Part shown: piece by piece, positions 25,504-34,638 of the stretch | How positions within the stretch are numbered: position 1 is the first letter of the stretch | Layout: the number at the start of each line of letters is the position of its first letter | NCBI GenBank assembly: GCA_030587365.1 | Contig: JAUQZE010000046.1 | Coordinates: 62,001-126,000, forward strand | DNA from: Candidatus Freyarchaeota archaeon | Lineage (GTDB): Archaea; Asgardarchaeota; Jordiarchaeia; Jordiarchaeales; Jordiarchaeaceae | Reading direction: 5' to 3' | Length of the DNA stretch: 64,000 nucleotides | Position numbers and translations under genes: made by a program | Notes under the pieces: generated by a model | Databases searched by the model: none | What the model was told of the DNA's origin: nothing | The model's input: only the letters and a program-made list of their open reading frames with translations

Positions 25504-26808
25504 ATGAAAGAGTTGAATGATTGCGTGGTTATTGATGCTATTAGGACGCCGATTGGAAAATCAAGCAGGTCTCAGATGAGTAAACTGGGAGGAGCGTTCA
25601 GGGAGTGTTCAGCGCAGGATTTGTTAATCACGGTTCTTCAGAAAATTGTTGAGAGGACTAAAGCTAGTTGCCCCGATTTTGATCCGAGAGAGATAGAGGA
25701 TTGCCACGTGGGTTGTCTTTCTCAAATAGGAGAGCAGGGAGGAAATATAGGAAGGCTGGGAGTAATAATGGCGGGTTTACCTCAGGAAATCGCTGGGGCA
25801 ACTGTGGACCGCTACTGTAATTCGGGCTTACAAGCCATAAATACCTGTGTTAATGCCATAAAGGCTGGTGACGGAGACATTATGATCGCTGCGGGCGTTG
25901 AGTCTATGACTCATTACAGCATGGGCATAACATTATCCTTATGCTCTATGGTTAATAATTACCCTGGTCCAATTTGGTCACAGAAATTCTTTGAATTCGC
26001 GAAAGTCTTTGTTCAGCAAGGGGAGAGTGCCGAAATGGTCTGTGACCGTTATGGATTTACCAGAGAAGAATTGGATCGTTTTGGAATGTGGAGTCACCAA
26101 AAGGCAACAAAAGCCATGCGTAAAGAAGAAGAATACTTTAAGAGAGTAGTGCCAGTCACATACTTGAAAAAATTTACTGACGAAAATATGAAACCAATCA
26201 TTGACGAAAAAACAGGTAAACAAAAAGAAGAAAGAGTAAAAGTGGAAGTTGACCAAACGGTTCGAGCCGAATATTTAGATGATCCAGAAACTGCTTGGGA
26301 AAATCTCAGTAAGCTTACACCCGCATTTCGACCAAATGGACGCGTTACCGCTGGAAACTCATCACAAATAGTAGACGGCGCAGCCGCCACATTATTAATG
26401 TCGCAGCAAAAGGCAGAAGAACTTGGTCTGGAACCCATGGCAAGAATACTTTCCACAGCAGTTGCAGGAGATGAACCAGTAATAATGTTGTTAGCACCTA
26501 TTCCTGCCTCAAGAAAAGCATTAAAGCGTGCAGGATTAACAATAGATGATCTGGACTGCATCGAACCTAACGAAGCGTTTGCCTCACCCTGTCTTGCATT
26601 TTCAAAAGACTTAAACTATGATTTTTATGATGAAAGAATTAACCCAACAGGTGGAGCAATATCTATAGGGCACCCAATAGGAGCATCCGGTGTGATTTAC
26701 TTCACCGAGATGGTACATTATTTAAAGAATTACAACAAGAGATACGGACTACAAATGATGTGTGGCGGCGGCGGAGTAGGCATCGCCTCGGTCGTTGAAC
26801 GAGTCTAA
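25504..26808 (+). CDS. Thiolase (acetyl-CoA acetyltransferase family)
   Basis: Condenses or cleaves acyl-CoA with acetyl-CoA. The acylated Cys is Cys105 in DRYCNSGLQAI. The second half has EPNEAFASP, ISIGHPIGASG with the catalytic His, and MCGGGGVG with the second Cys, so the active site is complete. The length of 434 is slightly above the usual 390-400 because of a charged loop (DEKTGKQKEERVKVEVD) as in some long thiolases. It stands upstream and convergent to an acyl-CoA synthetase, consistent with fatty or aromatic acid metabolism. Confidence 0.95.
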   Translation: MKELNDCVVIDAIRTPIGKSSRSQMSKLGGAFRECSAQDLLITVLQKIVERTKASCPDFDPREIEDCHVGCLSQIGEQGGNIGRLGVIMAGLPQEIAGATVDRYCNSGLQAINTCVNAIKAGDGDIMIAAGVESMTHYSMGITLSLCSMVNNYPGPIWSQKFFEFAKVFVQQGESAEMVCDRYGFTREELDRFGMWSHQKATKAMRKEEEYFKRVVPVTYLKKFTDENMKPIIDEKTGKQKEERVKVEVDQTVRAEYLDDPETAWENLSKLTPAFRPNGRVTAGNSSQIVDGAAATLLMSQQKAEELGLEPMARILSTAVAGDEPVIMLLAPIPASRKALKRAGLTIDDLDCIEPNEAFASPCLAFSKDLNYDFYDERINPTGGAISIGHPIGASGVIYFTEMVHYLKNYNKRYGLQMMCGGGGVGIASVVERV

Positions 26809-26819
26809 CACACAAATAT

Positions 26820-26940
26820 CCCTTTCCATTTTTACCCCTCAAACGATAGTTTTACAAGAATGCCGACTTTTCCAAAGACTCCTCACACACATACATCTCC
26901 AAGTCACACGCAATACTGAGGTTAGTTTCATAATTTTGCA
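26820..26940 (-). pseudogene. Decayed UPF0175 antitoxin fragment
   Basis: The block around CGACTTTTCCAAAGACTCC aligns with the 5' half of the antitoxin gene (16505-16645). It includes the TCCAAGTCAC block and the start-codon region TTTCATAATTTT, with an internal deletion of about two dozen bases. No toxin remnant follows. It marks a lost toxin-antitoxin copy between the thiolase and synthetase genes. Confidence 0.7.
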
Positions 26941-26979
26941 TTTGGAAACTCCTTTTGGACTCGAATCGTCTGGTATGGT

Positions 26980-28659
26980 TTAAGTCTTTTCCGTTAGCAT
27001 TCTTTTCAGTATTTTTCCAGAACCGCTCCTCGGAAGCTCGTTCACAAACTCTATCTCCTTTGGATACTTATACTCAGCCATTTTCCTCTTAGCCCACTCC
27101 TTCAGCTTTTCCTCAGTAGTCCTTCCTTTATAATCAGGTCTAAGAACCACATAGGCCTTAACACTCTCACCCTGTTGAGGATCCGGTACTCCCACTATGG
27201 CTGCTTGGTAGACCGCAGGATGTTTCCTTAGTAGTCGTTCAACTTCAGCCGCCCAGACCTTGTAACCTGAAACAATGATCATGTCTTTCTTGCGTCCCAC
27301 AATGTATATGTAGCCGTCCTCGTCCATTTTCGCAATGTCTCCGGTGTAAATCCATCCGTCTCTGAGGGTGGCTCTAGTCGCTTCGGGCTGGTTCCAGTAT
27401 CCCTTCATAACTTGGGGTCCCTTAAAGAGGATTTCTCCCTCCTCGCCGATGGCAAGCTCCTTGGAGCCGGTTTCTGTGTCCACGATTTTGGCGTCTACGT
27501 CGAAGACTGGGATTCCTATGGAGCCGTGTTTGGGTTTGTCGATGGGGTTTATTGTTACTTGGGAAATGGTTTCACTTAACCCGTATCCTTCTAGTAATTC
27601 GCAGCCTGTTACTTCTTTGAATTTATCGAAGACCGGTAGGGGAACGGGTGCTCCGCCGGAGACGCATAGTCGGAGGGAGTTTAGGTCGTAGTTCTTAGCG
27701 TAGGGGTATGTGGCGATAGCTTGGTCTATGGGTGCTACGTTGACCAGAAGGGTGACCTTGTACATTTCTATTCCTTTTAGCATTGCTTCTAGGTCGAAGC
27801 GTGAGAGCAGCACCGTAGTGTTTCCGATATAGATGGGGCAGTTCATGGCTTGCTGCATTCCCAAAACGTTGAACAAGGGTAAAACGGAAAGGGTTACGTC
27901 CTCCTCAACAACCTTCGCCCATTCCACTCCACCTACAATGTTCACCACAGCGTTAAAGTGGGTTATCATGGCACCCTTAGGCTCACCAGCGGTTCCCGAT
28001 GTGTATTGGAGAAGAGCCAAATCTTCTTTCGGGTCGATATCCACTCTTGGAGCCTTCGCCTTATATTTCTTTAAGAGGTCGTTAAATTCGATGGTTCCCG
28101 GGAATGTTTTTTTCTCTTGCTCCATAGATACTGGAATGGGAAGAGTAGGTTTCTCGGGTAGGTAGTCCCTGCAGCTTGTAACTATTATGTTCCGAAGCCC
28201 GGTCTTCTTTACCACCCTTTGAACTGTGGGGTAAAGATAGTCCAAGGTTATTAGAATTTCTGCTTCAGAATCATTCAGCTGGTACTCCATTTCCATCTCC
28301 TTAAACATAGGGTTAATGGGAACCACAATAGCGCCCGCTTTGAGAATACCATAATAGCTGACAACATACTGCGGACAGTTCTCCAGCAAGAGCCCTACCC
28401 TGTCCCCCTTATTGACATTCATATCCACAAGCGCGTTAGCAAAACGGTCAGACCAATTATCCAGCTCGCCAAAGGTAATCTCATGTCCGTAGAATATGAT
28501 TCCAGTCTTTTTCGGAAGTTTTTTAGCGGTGTTGCTAAGAAAAGTGAAAATGGGCACTTCAGGATAATCCAAAGACTTCGGCAAGCCCTCAGGCCAAGAT
28601 TTAAACCACGGTCTCTCCATTCCAAACATCTTCTGTATAAAAAGGTTCACTGAATTCAA
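26980..28659 (-). CDS. AMP-forming acyl-CoA synthetase
   Basis: Activates a carboxylic acid to its CoA thioester with ATP. The ANL-family motifs are complete: LLQYTSGTAGEPKGAMITH (phosphate loop), GYGLSET, GWIYTGDIA, GRKKDMIIVSG and the late Lys in PRSGSGKILKR. The length of 559 is typical of medium- or long-chain fatty acid CoA ligases. The substrate cannot be set, but with the nearby thiolase and the acyl-CoA dehydrogenase it would feed organic acids into CoA-bound degradation or assembly. Convergent with the thiolase gene. Confidence 0.95.
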   Translation of the reverse strand: MNSVNLFIQKMFGMERPWFKSWPEGLPKSLDYPEVPIFTFLSNTAKKLPKKTGIIFYGHEITFGELDNWSDRFANALVDMNVNKGDRVGLLLENCPQYVVSYYGILKAGAIVVPINPMFKEMEMEYQLNDSEAEILITLDYLYPTVQRVVKKTGLRNIIVTSCRDYLPEKPTLPIPVSMEQEKKTFPGTIEFNDLLKKYKAKAPRVDIDPKEDLALLQYTSGTAGEPKGAMITHFNAVVNIVGGVEWAKVVEEDVTLSVLPLFNVLGMQQAMNCPIYIGNTTVLLSRFDLEAMLKGIEMYKVTLLVNVAPIDQAIATYPYAKNYDLNSLRLCVSGGAPVPLPVFDKFKEVTGCELLEGYGLSETISQVTINPIDKPKHGSIGIPVFDVDAKIVDTETGSKELAIGEEGEILFKGPQVMKGYWNQPEATRATLRDGWIYTGDIAKMDEDGYIYIVGRKKDMIIVSGYKVWAAEVERLLRKHPAVYQAAIVGVPDPQQGESVKAYVVLRPDYKGRTTEEKLKEWAKRKMAEYKYPKEIEFVNELPRSGSGKILKRMLTEKT

Positions 28660-28962
28660 ATTAGAGAATAATTCATATTTAACTATTTTTCATAGCGCAT
28701 GAAAAAAGGGTCCTAACCAATCTTCAGCTTACTCTTACCATTAAAACCTATAAAATTATCTTCGAATAAATTCTACCAAAAATAAAGCACAAAAATGAGT
28801 TTTCAAGAATAGTCAAAATCCAAGACTTGTTGCTATTAAAATATTTAACGGCTGGAAAAAGGATTTTATCCAAAATGGTCCCGTATCCGTTAATAAAAGT
28901 TCACCAAAAAATCCTAAACTGGTTGAATTTTACAATAAATAAAAAAAGGCGAGTTAGAAAAA
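28660..28962 (+). other. Intergenic, nothing recognised
   Basis: 303 AT-rich bases between two minus-strand genes. It should contain the promoter of the acyl-CoA synthetase at its left end; no repeat, hairpin or gene is recognised. Confidence 0.5.
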
Positions 28963-29430
28963 TCATTTTTCTAAAATTGCAAATTTTACTATGCAATTAT
29001 TCTCCTTGTTTTCTACTTTGAAATTTAAAACTTCACCTGTATCTAGGGAACTAAGGACTCCTGTCATAAAAACACCTGCAATACACATAGGACAGCAATC
29101 ATGTCCTAGAGTTTTCCCGTAGTTAGCCATATCAAGGTACATGCAATCAGCTAATTTTAGAGTAACACAGTTTCCCGAGAAAGTCAGTTCTAATTTTTCG
29201 GGGTCTGATATTTCGCCAGTCTTTACAATCTTTTTTATATCTTCTAAAAGATTCCCGTTGTTTAGGGAGAGTGTTTTACCTATAAACCGTTTGAATAAGC
29301 TATCTAATAGAGGGGCTAATAGTCTAGATGTTTGGCGTCCGATTAAAACAGGGTTTATACCTATCTTCTCTGCAGCACTGAGTAAAATGCCGAGGATTAT
29401 GGCGTTATATACGGGATTAAATTTCACCAT
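28963..29430 (-). CDS. Hypothetical Cys-containing protein, possibly V4R-related
   Basis: 155 residues. The N-terminus is helical; the second half has KLADCMYLDMANYGKTLGHDCCPMCIAG and ends with VENKENNCIVKF. The spacing C ... CCxxC-x-G ... C-x-V/I-x-F resembles the last part of V4R-like domains, as in the larger gene at 29971. It may be a truncated or single-domain relative. No catalytic motif. Preceded by an AT-rich promoter region and the hairpin at 29499. Confidence 0.62.
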   Translation of the reverse strand: MVKFNPVYNAIILGILLSAAEKIGINPVLIGRQTSRLLAPLLDSLFKRFIGKTLSLNNGNLLEDIKKIVKTGEISDPEKLELTFSGNCVTLKLADCMYLDMANYGKTLGHDCCPMCIAGVFMTGVLSSLDTGEVLNFKVENKENNCIVKFAILEK

Positions 29431-29498
29431 CTAAGCTCACCTTTTATTAATTATTGCAAGATTTTCGGTACTAGGAATGTTTAGGACAACGAAATAAG

Positions 29499-29515
29499 AC
29501 CCCTCTTGAGGGGGT
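29499..29515 (-). terminator. Short GC hairpin
   Basis: ACCCCTC-TT-GAGGGGGT forms a seven-pair hairpin in otherwise AT-rich sequence, on the minus strand after the V4R-like gene and hydrolase remnant and before the gene at 29430. It may be a terminator. Confidence 0.45.
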
Positions 29516-29741
29516 TTGCAATAACAAATCACTTTCCCACAGATTATTACCTGTAATATAATCTTTCTTTAATGAGTTATATACTTTTGTACCATCAATA
29601 TATTGTTATAATATCTATTGTTACAATTTAAATTGTAGTATTTTAATATAATTAAATTTCCAATAAAAAAATTAATTTATTCAAGAATCCAGTATTTGTA
29701 TCCAATTCCGATTAGCAACTGACTGAAACTAAAAAAGAAAA

Positions 29742-29914
29742 CTATTTAGTGTACTCTTTTGAAAATTCGAGGATATACCTTTTGACAAGTTTCAGTTCCT
29801 CGTTCTGCACCCAACGTCCACAGTTAGGAATGTATCTTATCATGTAGAGTGCGTTGATTTGTAGAACGTTACTCTCAATACGAGATAATTATTATGCTGA
29901 AATAGATCTCAGGT
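29742..29914 (-). pseudogene. Remnant of an epoxide-hydrolase-like gene
   Basis: The stretch matches the 3' end of the hydrolase at 31711-32592, sharing TTCCTCGTTCTGCACCCA and GGAATGTAT and, further on, a block resembling the middle of that gene (GCTGAAATAGATCTCAGG versus GCTGAAATAGCTCTCAGG). The internal part is deleted and frames are broken. The V4R-like gene lies between remnant and intact copy, pointing to an old segmental duplication. Confidence 0.75.
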
Positions 29915-29970
29915 GGACAATTAAAAACGAAAAAGAAAAATGGGGGGATTCAACTAATGAACGAATGTGC

Positions 29971-31155
29971 CTATTCAAAAAGCCATTGGCATCTTTTTTC
30001 TCCGTCAACTAGGCAACTGGTTTGTTCCACATGGATATCACTTGAACCTACGAGTCCTCTGAGGCAGCTATCGCAAGAGACGCATCCACACTTTATTGCT
30101 TCTGCTTCCTCTGTAATACCAAGACTAGCCATTTCATAGCTGAGGGGGTCTTTCAACATTTCCTCAACCATGTTTCTCCAGAGACAGTTGCTAACCTCAA
30201 ACCAGCCGTCCCTGACTGCGCCGTCCAGCTTCATCACGGTGGAGTAGAGTACCGCAACTTTCTCAGCTCTTCCTGCTTCTCCATTAAGACCGAATCTCTG
30301 CCTCCACCCGGATATCATCGGTGGAAATCCGCCTATAATCAGGTCTGCGGCTGCTTTTCCGGCTGTTTCTGAAGCCTTGTAGGAGATTCCCTTTCCAAGA
30401 ATGCTATAGGCGCTGTAACATGTGGTCATCACTAATCCGCGTAATACTAACGATGTGATCTCAAGTAGGTAGGCTAATGCCTGTTCTTTTTTCTCCTCCT
30501 CACTCGCCCTTTGATCTACTATTTTGGGGTTTGAAATAGCTTTGGGTAAATAGTTTTTTTTGACGAAGTTCAGATCTTTTGAGAGAAGTGTTGAGAGGTA
30601 CTCCTCGAGTGGAAGTTGCGCTTTTATTTCGTAATGGGCAAGTCCGTGGGGTACACCGTCCTTAATGTAGAAGTCACATTTTTCGTCTCCCGCGGGAATA
30701 TGTGTTACTCTCGACACTCCGGCTCTGCCTTGTGTAACGTACTTTGCTGCGCCTCTAACATATCCCACGCAGATCTCGCAAGTCATAGGGTCAACCAATA
30801 AGCTTGCCATAGGTGCAAAGGGGCAGTCATACACGGACAGTTTCACGTCTCCGTCCTCTGTCTGTTCTATCGTGTGGGGCATCAGGACCGAGTCCATGAC
30901 CAAGTCCTGTATTCTTCCAATGTCAATTAGTTTTTTGCCGAATCCGAAGTCATTGGTTAGTTTATTTCCCACATATTTTCCTGTTGCTACTGCTCCTCTG
31001 AGCAGTATTCCTCTGGCTCCCTCACCAAAGTTTTTAACAAACTCTCCACCGAAAGTGGTTATCTGCATACCCGCTAGGAACATGCCATCAACAAAAGCGG
31101 TCTCCAAGCTCAATCCGTAAGATCTCGCTCTCCTAAACATCTCACTCCAAACCAT
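29971..31155 (-). CDS. Two-domain V4R-like (hydrocarbon-binding fold) protein
   Basis: 394 residues with two repeated units. The first ends with YDCPFAPMASLLVDPMTCEICVGYV and GDEKCDFYI. The second has KCGCVSCDSCLRGLVGS and ends VEQTSCLVDGEKRCQWLF. Late Cys residues in the form G-x-x-x-C-x-W/F are typical of V4R domains, which bind small hydrophobic ligands or porphyrin intermediates. No DNA-binding domain is fused. A carrier or sensor for a pathway intermediate would fit the CoA enzymes around it. Start ATG 31155; ATG 31140 is also possible. Confidence 0.72.
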   Translation of the reverse strand: MVWSEMFRRARSYGLSLETAFVDGMFLAGMQITTFGGEFVKNFGEGARGILLRGAVATGKYVGNKLTNDFGFGKKLIDIGRIQDLVMDSVLMPHTIEQTEDGDVKLSVYDCPFAPMASLLVDPMTCEICVGYVRGAAKYVTQGRAGVSRVTHIPAGDEKCDFYIKDGVPHGLAHYEIKAQLPLEEYLSTLLSKDLNFVKKNYLPKAISNPKIVDQRASEEEKKEQALAYLLEITSLVLRGLVMTTCYSAYSILGKGISYKASETAGKAAADLIIGGFPPMISGWRQRFGLNGEAGRAEKVAVLYSTVMKLDGAVRDGWFEVSNCLWRNMVEEMLKDPLSYEMASLGITEEAEAIKCGCVSCDSCLRGLVGSSDIHVEQTSCLVDGEKRCQWLFE

Positions 31156-31710
31156 TATTCATCAACTCTAGACATCTTTCAAACGGTTTCCTCACAATCA
31201 GATAACTTGATCCTTTTTCTAAATTTTATAATAAGCATTTGAAATCAGGATCTAGAATTTAATCTTTTTTCTAGCATTGCGTTGTCTTTTGGTTAATAGT
31301 AGTCGAGAGGTAGAATCTAACACGCCAAAGATGAACTTTATTTCTTGTAAACCTCTCCCAAATTAAAATAGGAATATCTAAATATTTAAATATAACTTAT
31401 ATAACTTACTTTCCGCACCCTTCGAAAATTTTGTATTTTTTCGTTTTTCCCAATTGCTGCTTGTTTCTCCTGCACGGATTCGGAGCTTCTTGAAAATTTA
31501 TGCGGGGAAAGGTTTCTACTTCCTTCACAAGCTTGCGAATTGCACAAAAATAGGAAAAAATAAACCAAAGGTGCGGAAAGTGGGATATAACTTTAACTTT
31601 TTATATCTTATTAACTGAATTGTAATTTTCGCAATAAATAAAAAAATAATAATTTACTTTATTCATTATCCTATTTTTCTCACACCTATGAGAGATTAAA
31701 AATTGAAAAA
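31156..31710 (+). other. Intergenic with inverted-repeat element
   Basis: 555 bases between two minus-strand genes. It contains the promoter of the V4R-like gene, the 188-base inverted-repeat element at 31401-31588, and an AT-rich tail before the hydrolase stop. No gene. Confidence 0.55.
31401..31588. mobile_element. Possible MITE-like element with inverted ends
   Basis: The left end carries ACTTTCCGCACC and the right end GGTGCGGAAAGT, a perfect 12-base inverted repeat, with weaker AT-rich complementarity outside (ATATAACTT on the left, GGGATATAAC on the right). The interior has no transposase. Size and structure fit a small non-autonomous transposable element or a long structured RNA. No target duplication could be confirmed. 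Confidence 0.42.
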
Positions 31711-32592
31711 CTATTTGGTGTAATCCCTCAGAAATTCTAGTATATACTTGTTGACAAGTTTTGGTTCCTCGTTCTGCACCCAGTGACCGCATTTAGGAAT
31801 GTATTTTATCGTGTAGGGTGCGTCGATGTATTTCTCTGCACCTTTGCTGACCTCCAGTGTGAGGGCTAGATCCTCCTCTCCCCAGATTACTAGGGTGGGG
31901 CTGGTTATTTTTGGAAATTTTAGTGGGATTTCTTCCATGAAGATTTCGGGTCTTATGTTTGCGCGATAATAGTTAATGCCTGCGGTCAGCGCTCCGGGTT
32001 TCGACCAAGCCTCCACGAACTTTTCCAAGTCCTCATCGCTGAAGACGCCCTTTTTAACGGTTGATGTGCGGAGCATTTCTCTCATAGCGAGGTAATTGCT
32101 TCTGCTGAAATAGCTCTCAGGAACCTTCTCTTTCTGGAAGAAAAAGACGTACCAGCTCTTCTGAAGCTGTCTCGGAATATACTTTGCCTTTTCCTGCCAA
32201 ACCGCTGGGTGTGGAACGTTCATAATAATCAGCCTCTCTGTGGCTTCTGGGTGTGCCATAGCGAAGGCCCAAGACACGATGGCTCCCCAGTCGTGACCCA
32301 CAATTATCGCCTTCTCCTCTCCAAAGGCTTTGATAAGACCCATAACATCCTCAACCAGCAGGTTCAGCCCATATTTTTCTACACCCTCGGGTTTTTCGCT
32401 CTCATTGTAACCCCTCATGTCTGGAGCTACAACCTTGAAATATTTAGCCATAACGGGTATCTGGTGCCTCCAGGAATACCAGAACTCGGGAAACCCGTGT
32501 AACATTATCATTAGTTTCCCCTGGCCTTGGACAACACAGTGGAGACGAATCCCGTTAGTTTCAACAAATTTGTGCTCCCATGTTTCGCTCAA
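31711..32592 (-). CDS. Alpha/beta hydrolase, epoxide-hydrolase-like
   Basis: 293-residue hydrolase. HGFPEFWYSWRHQ is the oxyanion-hole motif of epoxide hydrolases and haloalkane dehalogenases, and VGHDWGAIVSW has Asp as nucleophile, the feature that separates them from Ser esterases. The late acidic residue in VIWGEEDLALT and the His in CGHWVQNEEP complete the triad. Cytosolic. The substrate could be an epoxide or fluoro/haloacid. A remnant copy lies at 29742. Confidence 0.92.
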   Translation of the reverse strand: MSETWEHKFVETNGIRLHCVVQGQGKLMIMLHGFPEFWYSWRHQIPVMAKYFKVVAPDMRGYNESEKPEGVEKYGLNLLVEDVMGLIKAFGEEKAIIVGHDWGAIVSWAFAMAHPEATERLIIMNVPHPAVWQEKAKYIPRQLQKSWYVFFFQKEKVPESYFSRSNYLAMREMLRTSTVKKGVFSDEDLEKFVEAWSKPGALTAGINYYRANIRPEIFMEEIPLKFPKITSPTLVIWGEEDLALTLEVSKGAEKYIDAPYTIKYIPKCGHWVQNEEPKLVNKYILEFLRDYTK

Positions 32593-32776
32593 CTCTAATT
32601 AGCCTCCTCTTAACAAACTATTTTTCTTCAAGGAATCTGCATATCTCTTTCTGTATACGTGGAGTTCAGTTGGACATGCATTAATTTCTTTCTCAAGAAC
32701 TTTAGCTGTCAAAGGACTCTTACAATACTCGGTAATATTGATATAGTTTTAAAGGGGGTTAAGCTAAGTTTTAAAC

Positions 32777-33484
32777 ATGGATTCTGTGAAGGAAATCGTT
32801 AAGGAAATCACCGTTAAACTGGGTGGATTATTCTCAAAGGAACTCGGAATAAACCTGCAAGAGAAAATTTCAGATGAAGTATTCAAATGGTTCGTAGCCT
32901 CCCTCCTCTTCGGAGCCAGAATTTCAGAAACAATAGCTAAAAATACCTACCGCGAATTCGAAAAGGATGATCTCCTAACTCCTGAAAAAATTCTAAGGAA
33001 AGGCTGGGATGGACTGGTTTTCACTCTCGATAAAGGCGGGTACGTGAGATACGATTACAAAACAGCCGACAAGTTTTTGGAAGTGATGGGCAACCTGATA
33101 AAGAAATACAAAGGAGACTTGAATTATCTTCACGAAGAGTCAACCAATTCTAGGGATCTGGAACAAAGATTGAAGAATCTCGGAAAAGGAATAGGAAATG
33201 TAACCGTTAATATTTTCTTAAGGGAACTCAGAGAAATTTGGGACAAGGCGAATCCTCGCCCTCAAGACCTAACCGTTAAAGCAGCTAAAAATCTGAGATT
33301 ACTCAGGGAAGTAAATATTGAATCAAGCCTCGAAGAGCTTTTTAAAATCTGGGACCTAAACAAAGTGGAGGGGTACCGTTTTTCAAACTTTGAAACTGCT
33401 TTACTCCGAATAGGAAAAGACTACTGCCGAAAAAACAAATGCAACGTATGCCCCGCAGAAACATTCTGTACACGCCAATCTTGA
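32777..33484 (+). CDS. Divergent HhH-GPD / endonuclease III-like Fe-S protein
   Basis: 235 residues. The C-terminus C-x4-C-x2-C-x5-C (CRKNKCNVCPAETFC) matches the [4Fe-4S] loop of endonuclease III/MutY-type glycosylases. Upstream is a helix-hairpin-helix (LGKGIGNVTVNIFLREL) and an N-terminal helical part (FKWFVASLLFGARISETIAKNTYREF) that resembles the beginning of the HhH-GPD domain. The catalytic Lys/Asp pair is not evident, so it may have lost glycosylase activity or act in another DNA transaction. Stands alone, convergent with the tungstate operon. Confidence 0.8.
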   Translation: MDSVKEIVKEITVKLGGLFSKELGINLQEKISDEVFKWFVASLLFGARISETIAKNTYREFEKDDLLTPEKILRKGWDGLVFTLDKGGYVRYDYKTADKFLEVMGNLIKKYKGDLNYLHEESTNSRDLEQRLKNLGKGIGNVTVNIFLRELREIWDKANPRPQDLTVKAAKNLRLLREVNIESSLEELFKIWDLNKVEGYRFSNFETALLRIGKDYCRKNKCNVCPAETFCTRQS

Positions 33485-33512
33485 AGATGCAGTCTTTACG
33501 TCTAAAAATTTT

Positions 33513-34634
33513 TCATTTAATTACGTGTACCGCCGAGGATTTAAATAGAACGTATACGTTCGTTCCGGGACTTATTTCCAATTCTTCTAGGGAAATTCTT
33601 GATATTAAGCAACTTATAGGTATACTGTTTATGCCTATCTCCAGCTTAAAGAGAGAGCCATGAGGTGTAACACTATATGTTTTTCCTCTCAGAACGTTAC
33701 GCGCACTTGTTAGTGGTTTCCCCCTGGCAATGATAATGTCCTCCGGTCTTATCATAATTTTCACATCTTGGCCTATTTGCAAATCGGGGTCGAAGGGTAC
33801 GCTGATTTCAATGTCCCCCACAATTACCTGCGAGAGCCCTTCTTTTGGTCGGTTCTCTAAAACCCTGCCTTCAAGAATGTTTTCCGCCTCTGTGAAAGAA
33901 GCCACAAATTCGGTTTGGGGTCTGTAAAAAATGTCTTCTGCTTTTCCTATCTGTTCTATTCTACCACTGTGAATTATGGCTACGCGGTCAGCCATGGTTC
34001 TTGCTTCATTTTGGTCGTGAGTCACGTAGATGGATGTTAGTTCGTATTCTCTCTGGACTCTCAATATTTCACTTCTCACACTTTTTCTAACGCTAACATC
34101 TAGGTTACTGAGAGGCTCGTCAAAAAGCAAAAGTCTGGGTTGAACAACCAACGCTCTCGCAAGAGCGACTCTCTGTTTCTCCCCGCCACTTAGAGTTTCC
34201 GGTTTGCGATACCTCAAATGATACAAATCTAACTTATATAAAACATCTTTAACACGTTCAATTACGATATCCTTTTTCATTTTCCGTGAAAATAAACCGT
34301 AAGCAATGTTATCCGCCACATTCATGTGGGGAAAAAGAGAGAAGTCCTGAAAAACCATGCATATTTCCCTCTTATTTGGGGGAACCTTATCTATACATTC
34401 TCCGTCTAGGTAAATGTGTCCTGAATCCTGTTTGATTAAGCCACAGATTATGTGTAACAGGGTGCTTTTTCCACAACCCGTGGAACCCAGTATGACTAGT
34501 AATTCTCCTTTTTTCGTCTCTAGGCTTAATTCCCTCAAAACAGGGTTTTCCCTCTTCAAGTCAGAAAGCCTTTCTCTTAAGCTCACTGGTTCCCTGAAGG
34601 TTTTACTTATCCTTTCCAACACTAAGAAAGCCAT
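33513..34634 (-). CDS. wtpC: Tungstate/molybdate ABC transporter ATPase (WtpC/ModC-like)
   Basis: Energises oxyanion uptake. Walker A is ILGSTGCGKST, signature LSGGEKQRVALARAL, Walker B LLLFDEPLSNLD. The C-terminal 130 residues form a TOBE domain (AENILEGRVLENRP, IMIRPEDIIIARG) that in this family can bind the oxyanion. The length of 373 is usual. Last gene of the three-gene operon, four bases after the permease. Name by context and similarity of the binding protein to WtpA; specificity for tungstate rather than molybdate is inferred from the AOR gene nearby. Confidence 0.9.
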   Translation of the reverse strand: MAFLVLERISKTFREPVSLRERLSDLKRENPVLRELSLETKKGELLVILGSTGCGKSTLLHIICGLIKQDSGHIYLDGECIDKVPPNKREICMVFQDFSLFPHMNVADNIAYGLFSRKMKKDIVIERVKDVLYKLDLYHLRYRKPETLSGGEKQRVALARALVVQPRLLLFDEPLSNLDVSVRKSVRSEILRVQREYELTSIYVTHDQNEARTMADRVAIIHSGRIEQIGKAEDIFYRPQTEFVASFTEAENILEGRVLENRPKEGLSQVIVGDIEISVPFDPDLQIGQDVKIMIRPEDIIIARGKPLTSARNVLRGKTYSVTPHGSLFKLEIGINSIPISCLISRISLEELEISPGTNVYVLFKSSAVHVIK

Positions 34635-34638
34635 TTTT

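Larger units (their letters stand above)
29431..29970 (-). other. Intergenic with hydrolase remnant
   Basis: 540 bases. The segment 29540-29680 is extremely AT-rich and likely a promoter for the gene at 28963-29430. The part 29742-29914 is a decayed alpha/beta-hydrolase gene, described separately. The rest holds no gene. Confidence 0.6.

Noticed and set aside
31386..31568. 60-codon minus-strand frame
   Set aside because: Lies within the inverted-repeat element and has no family or start signal.
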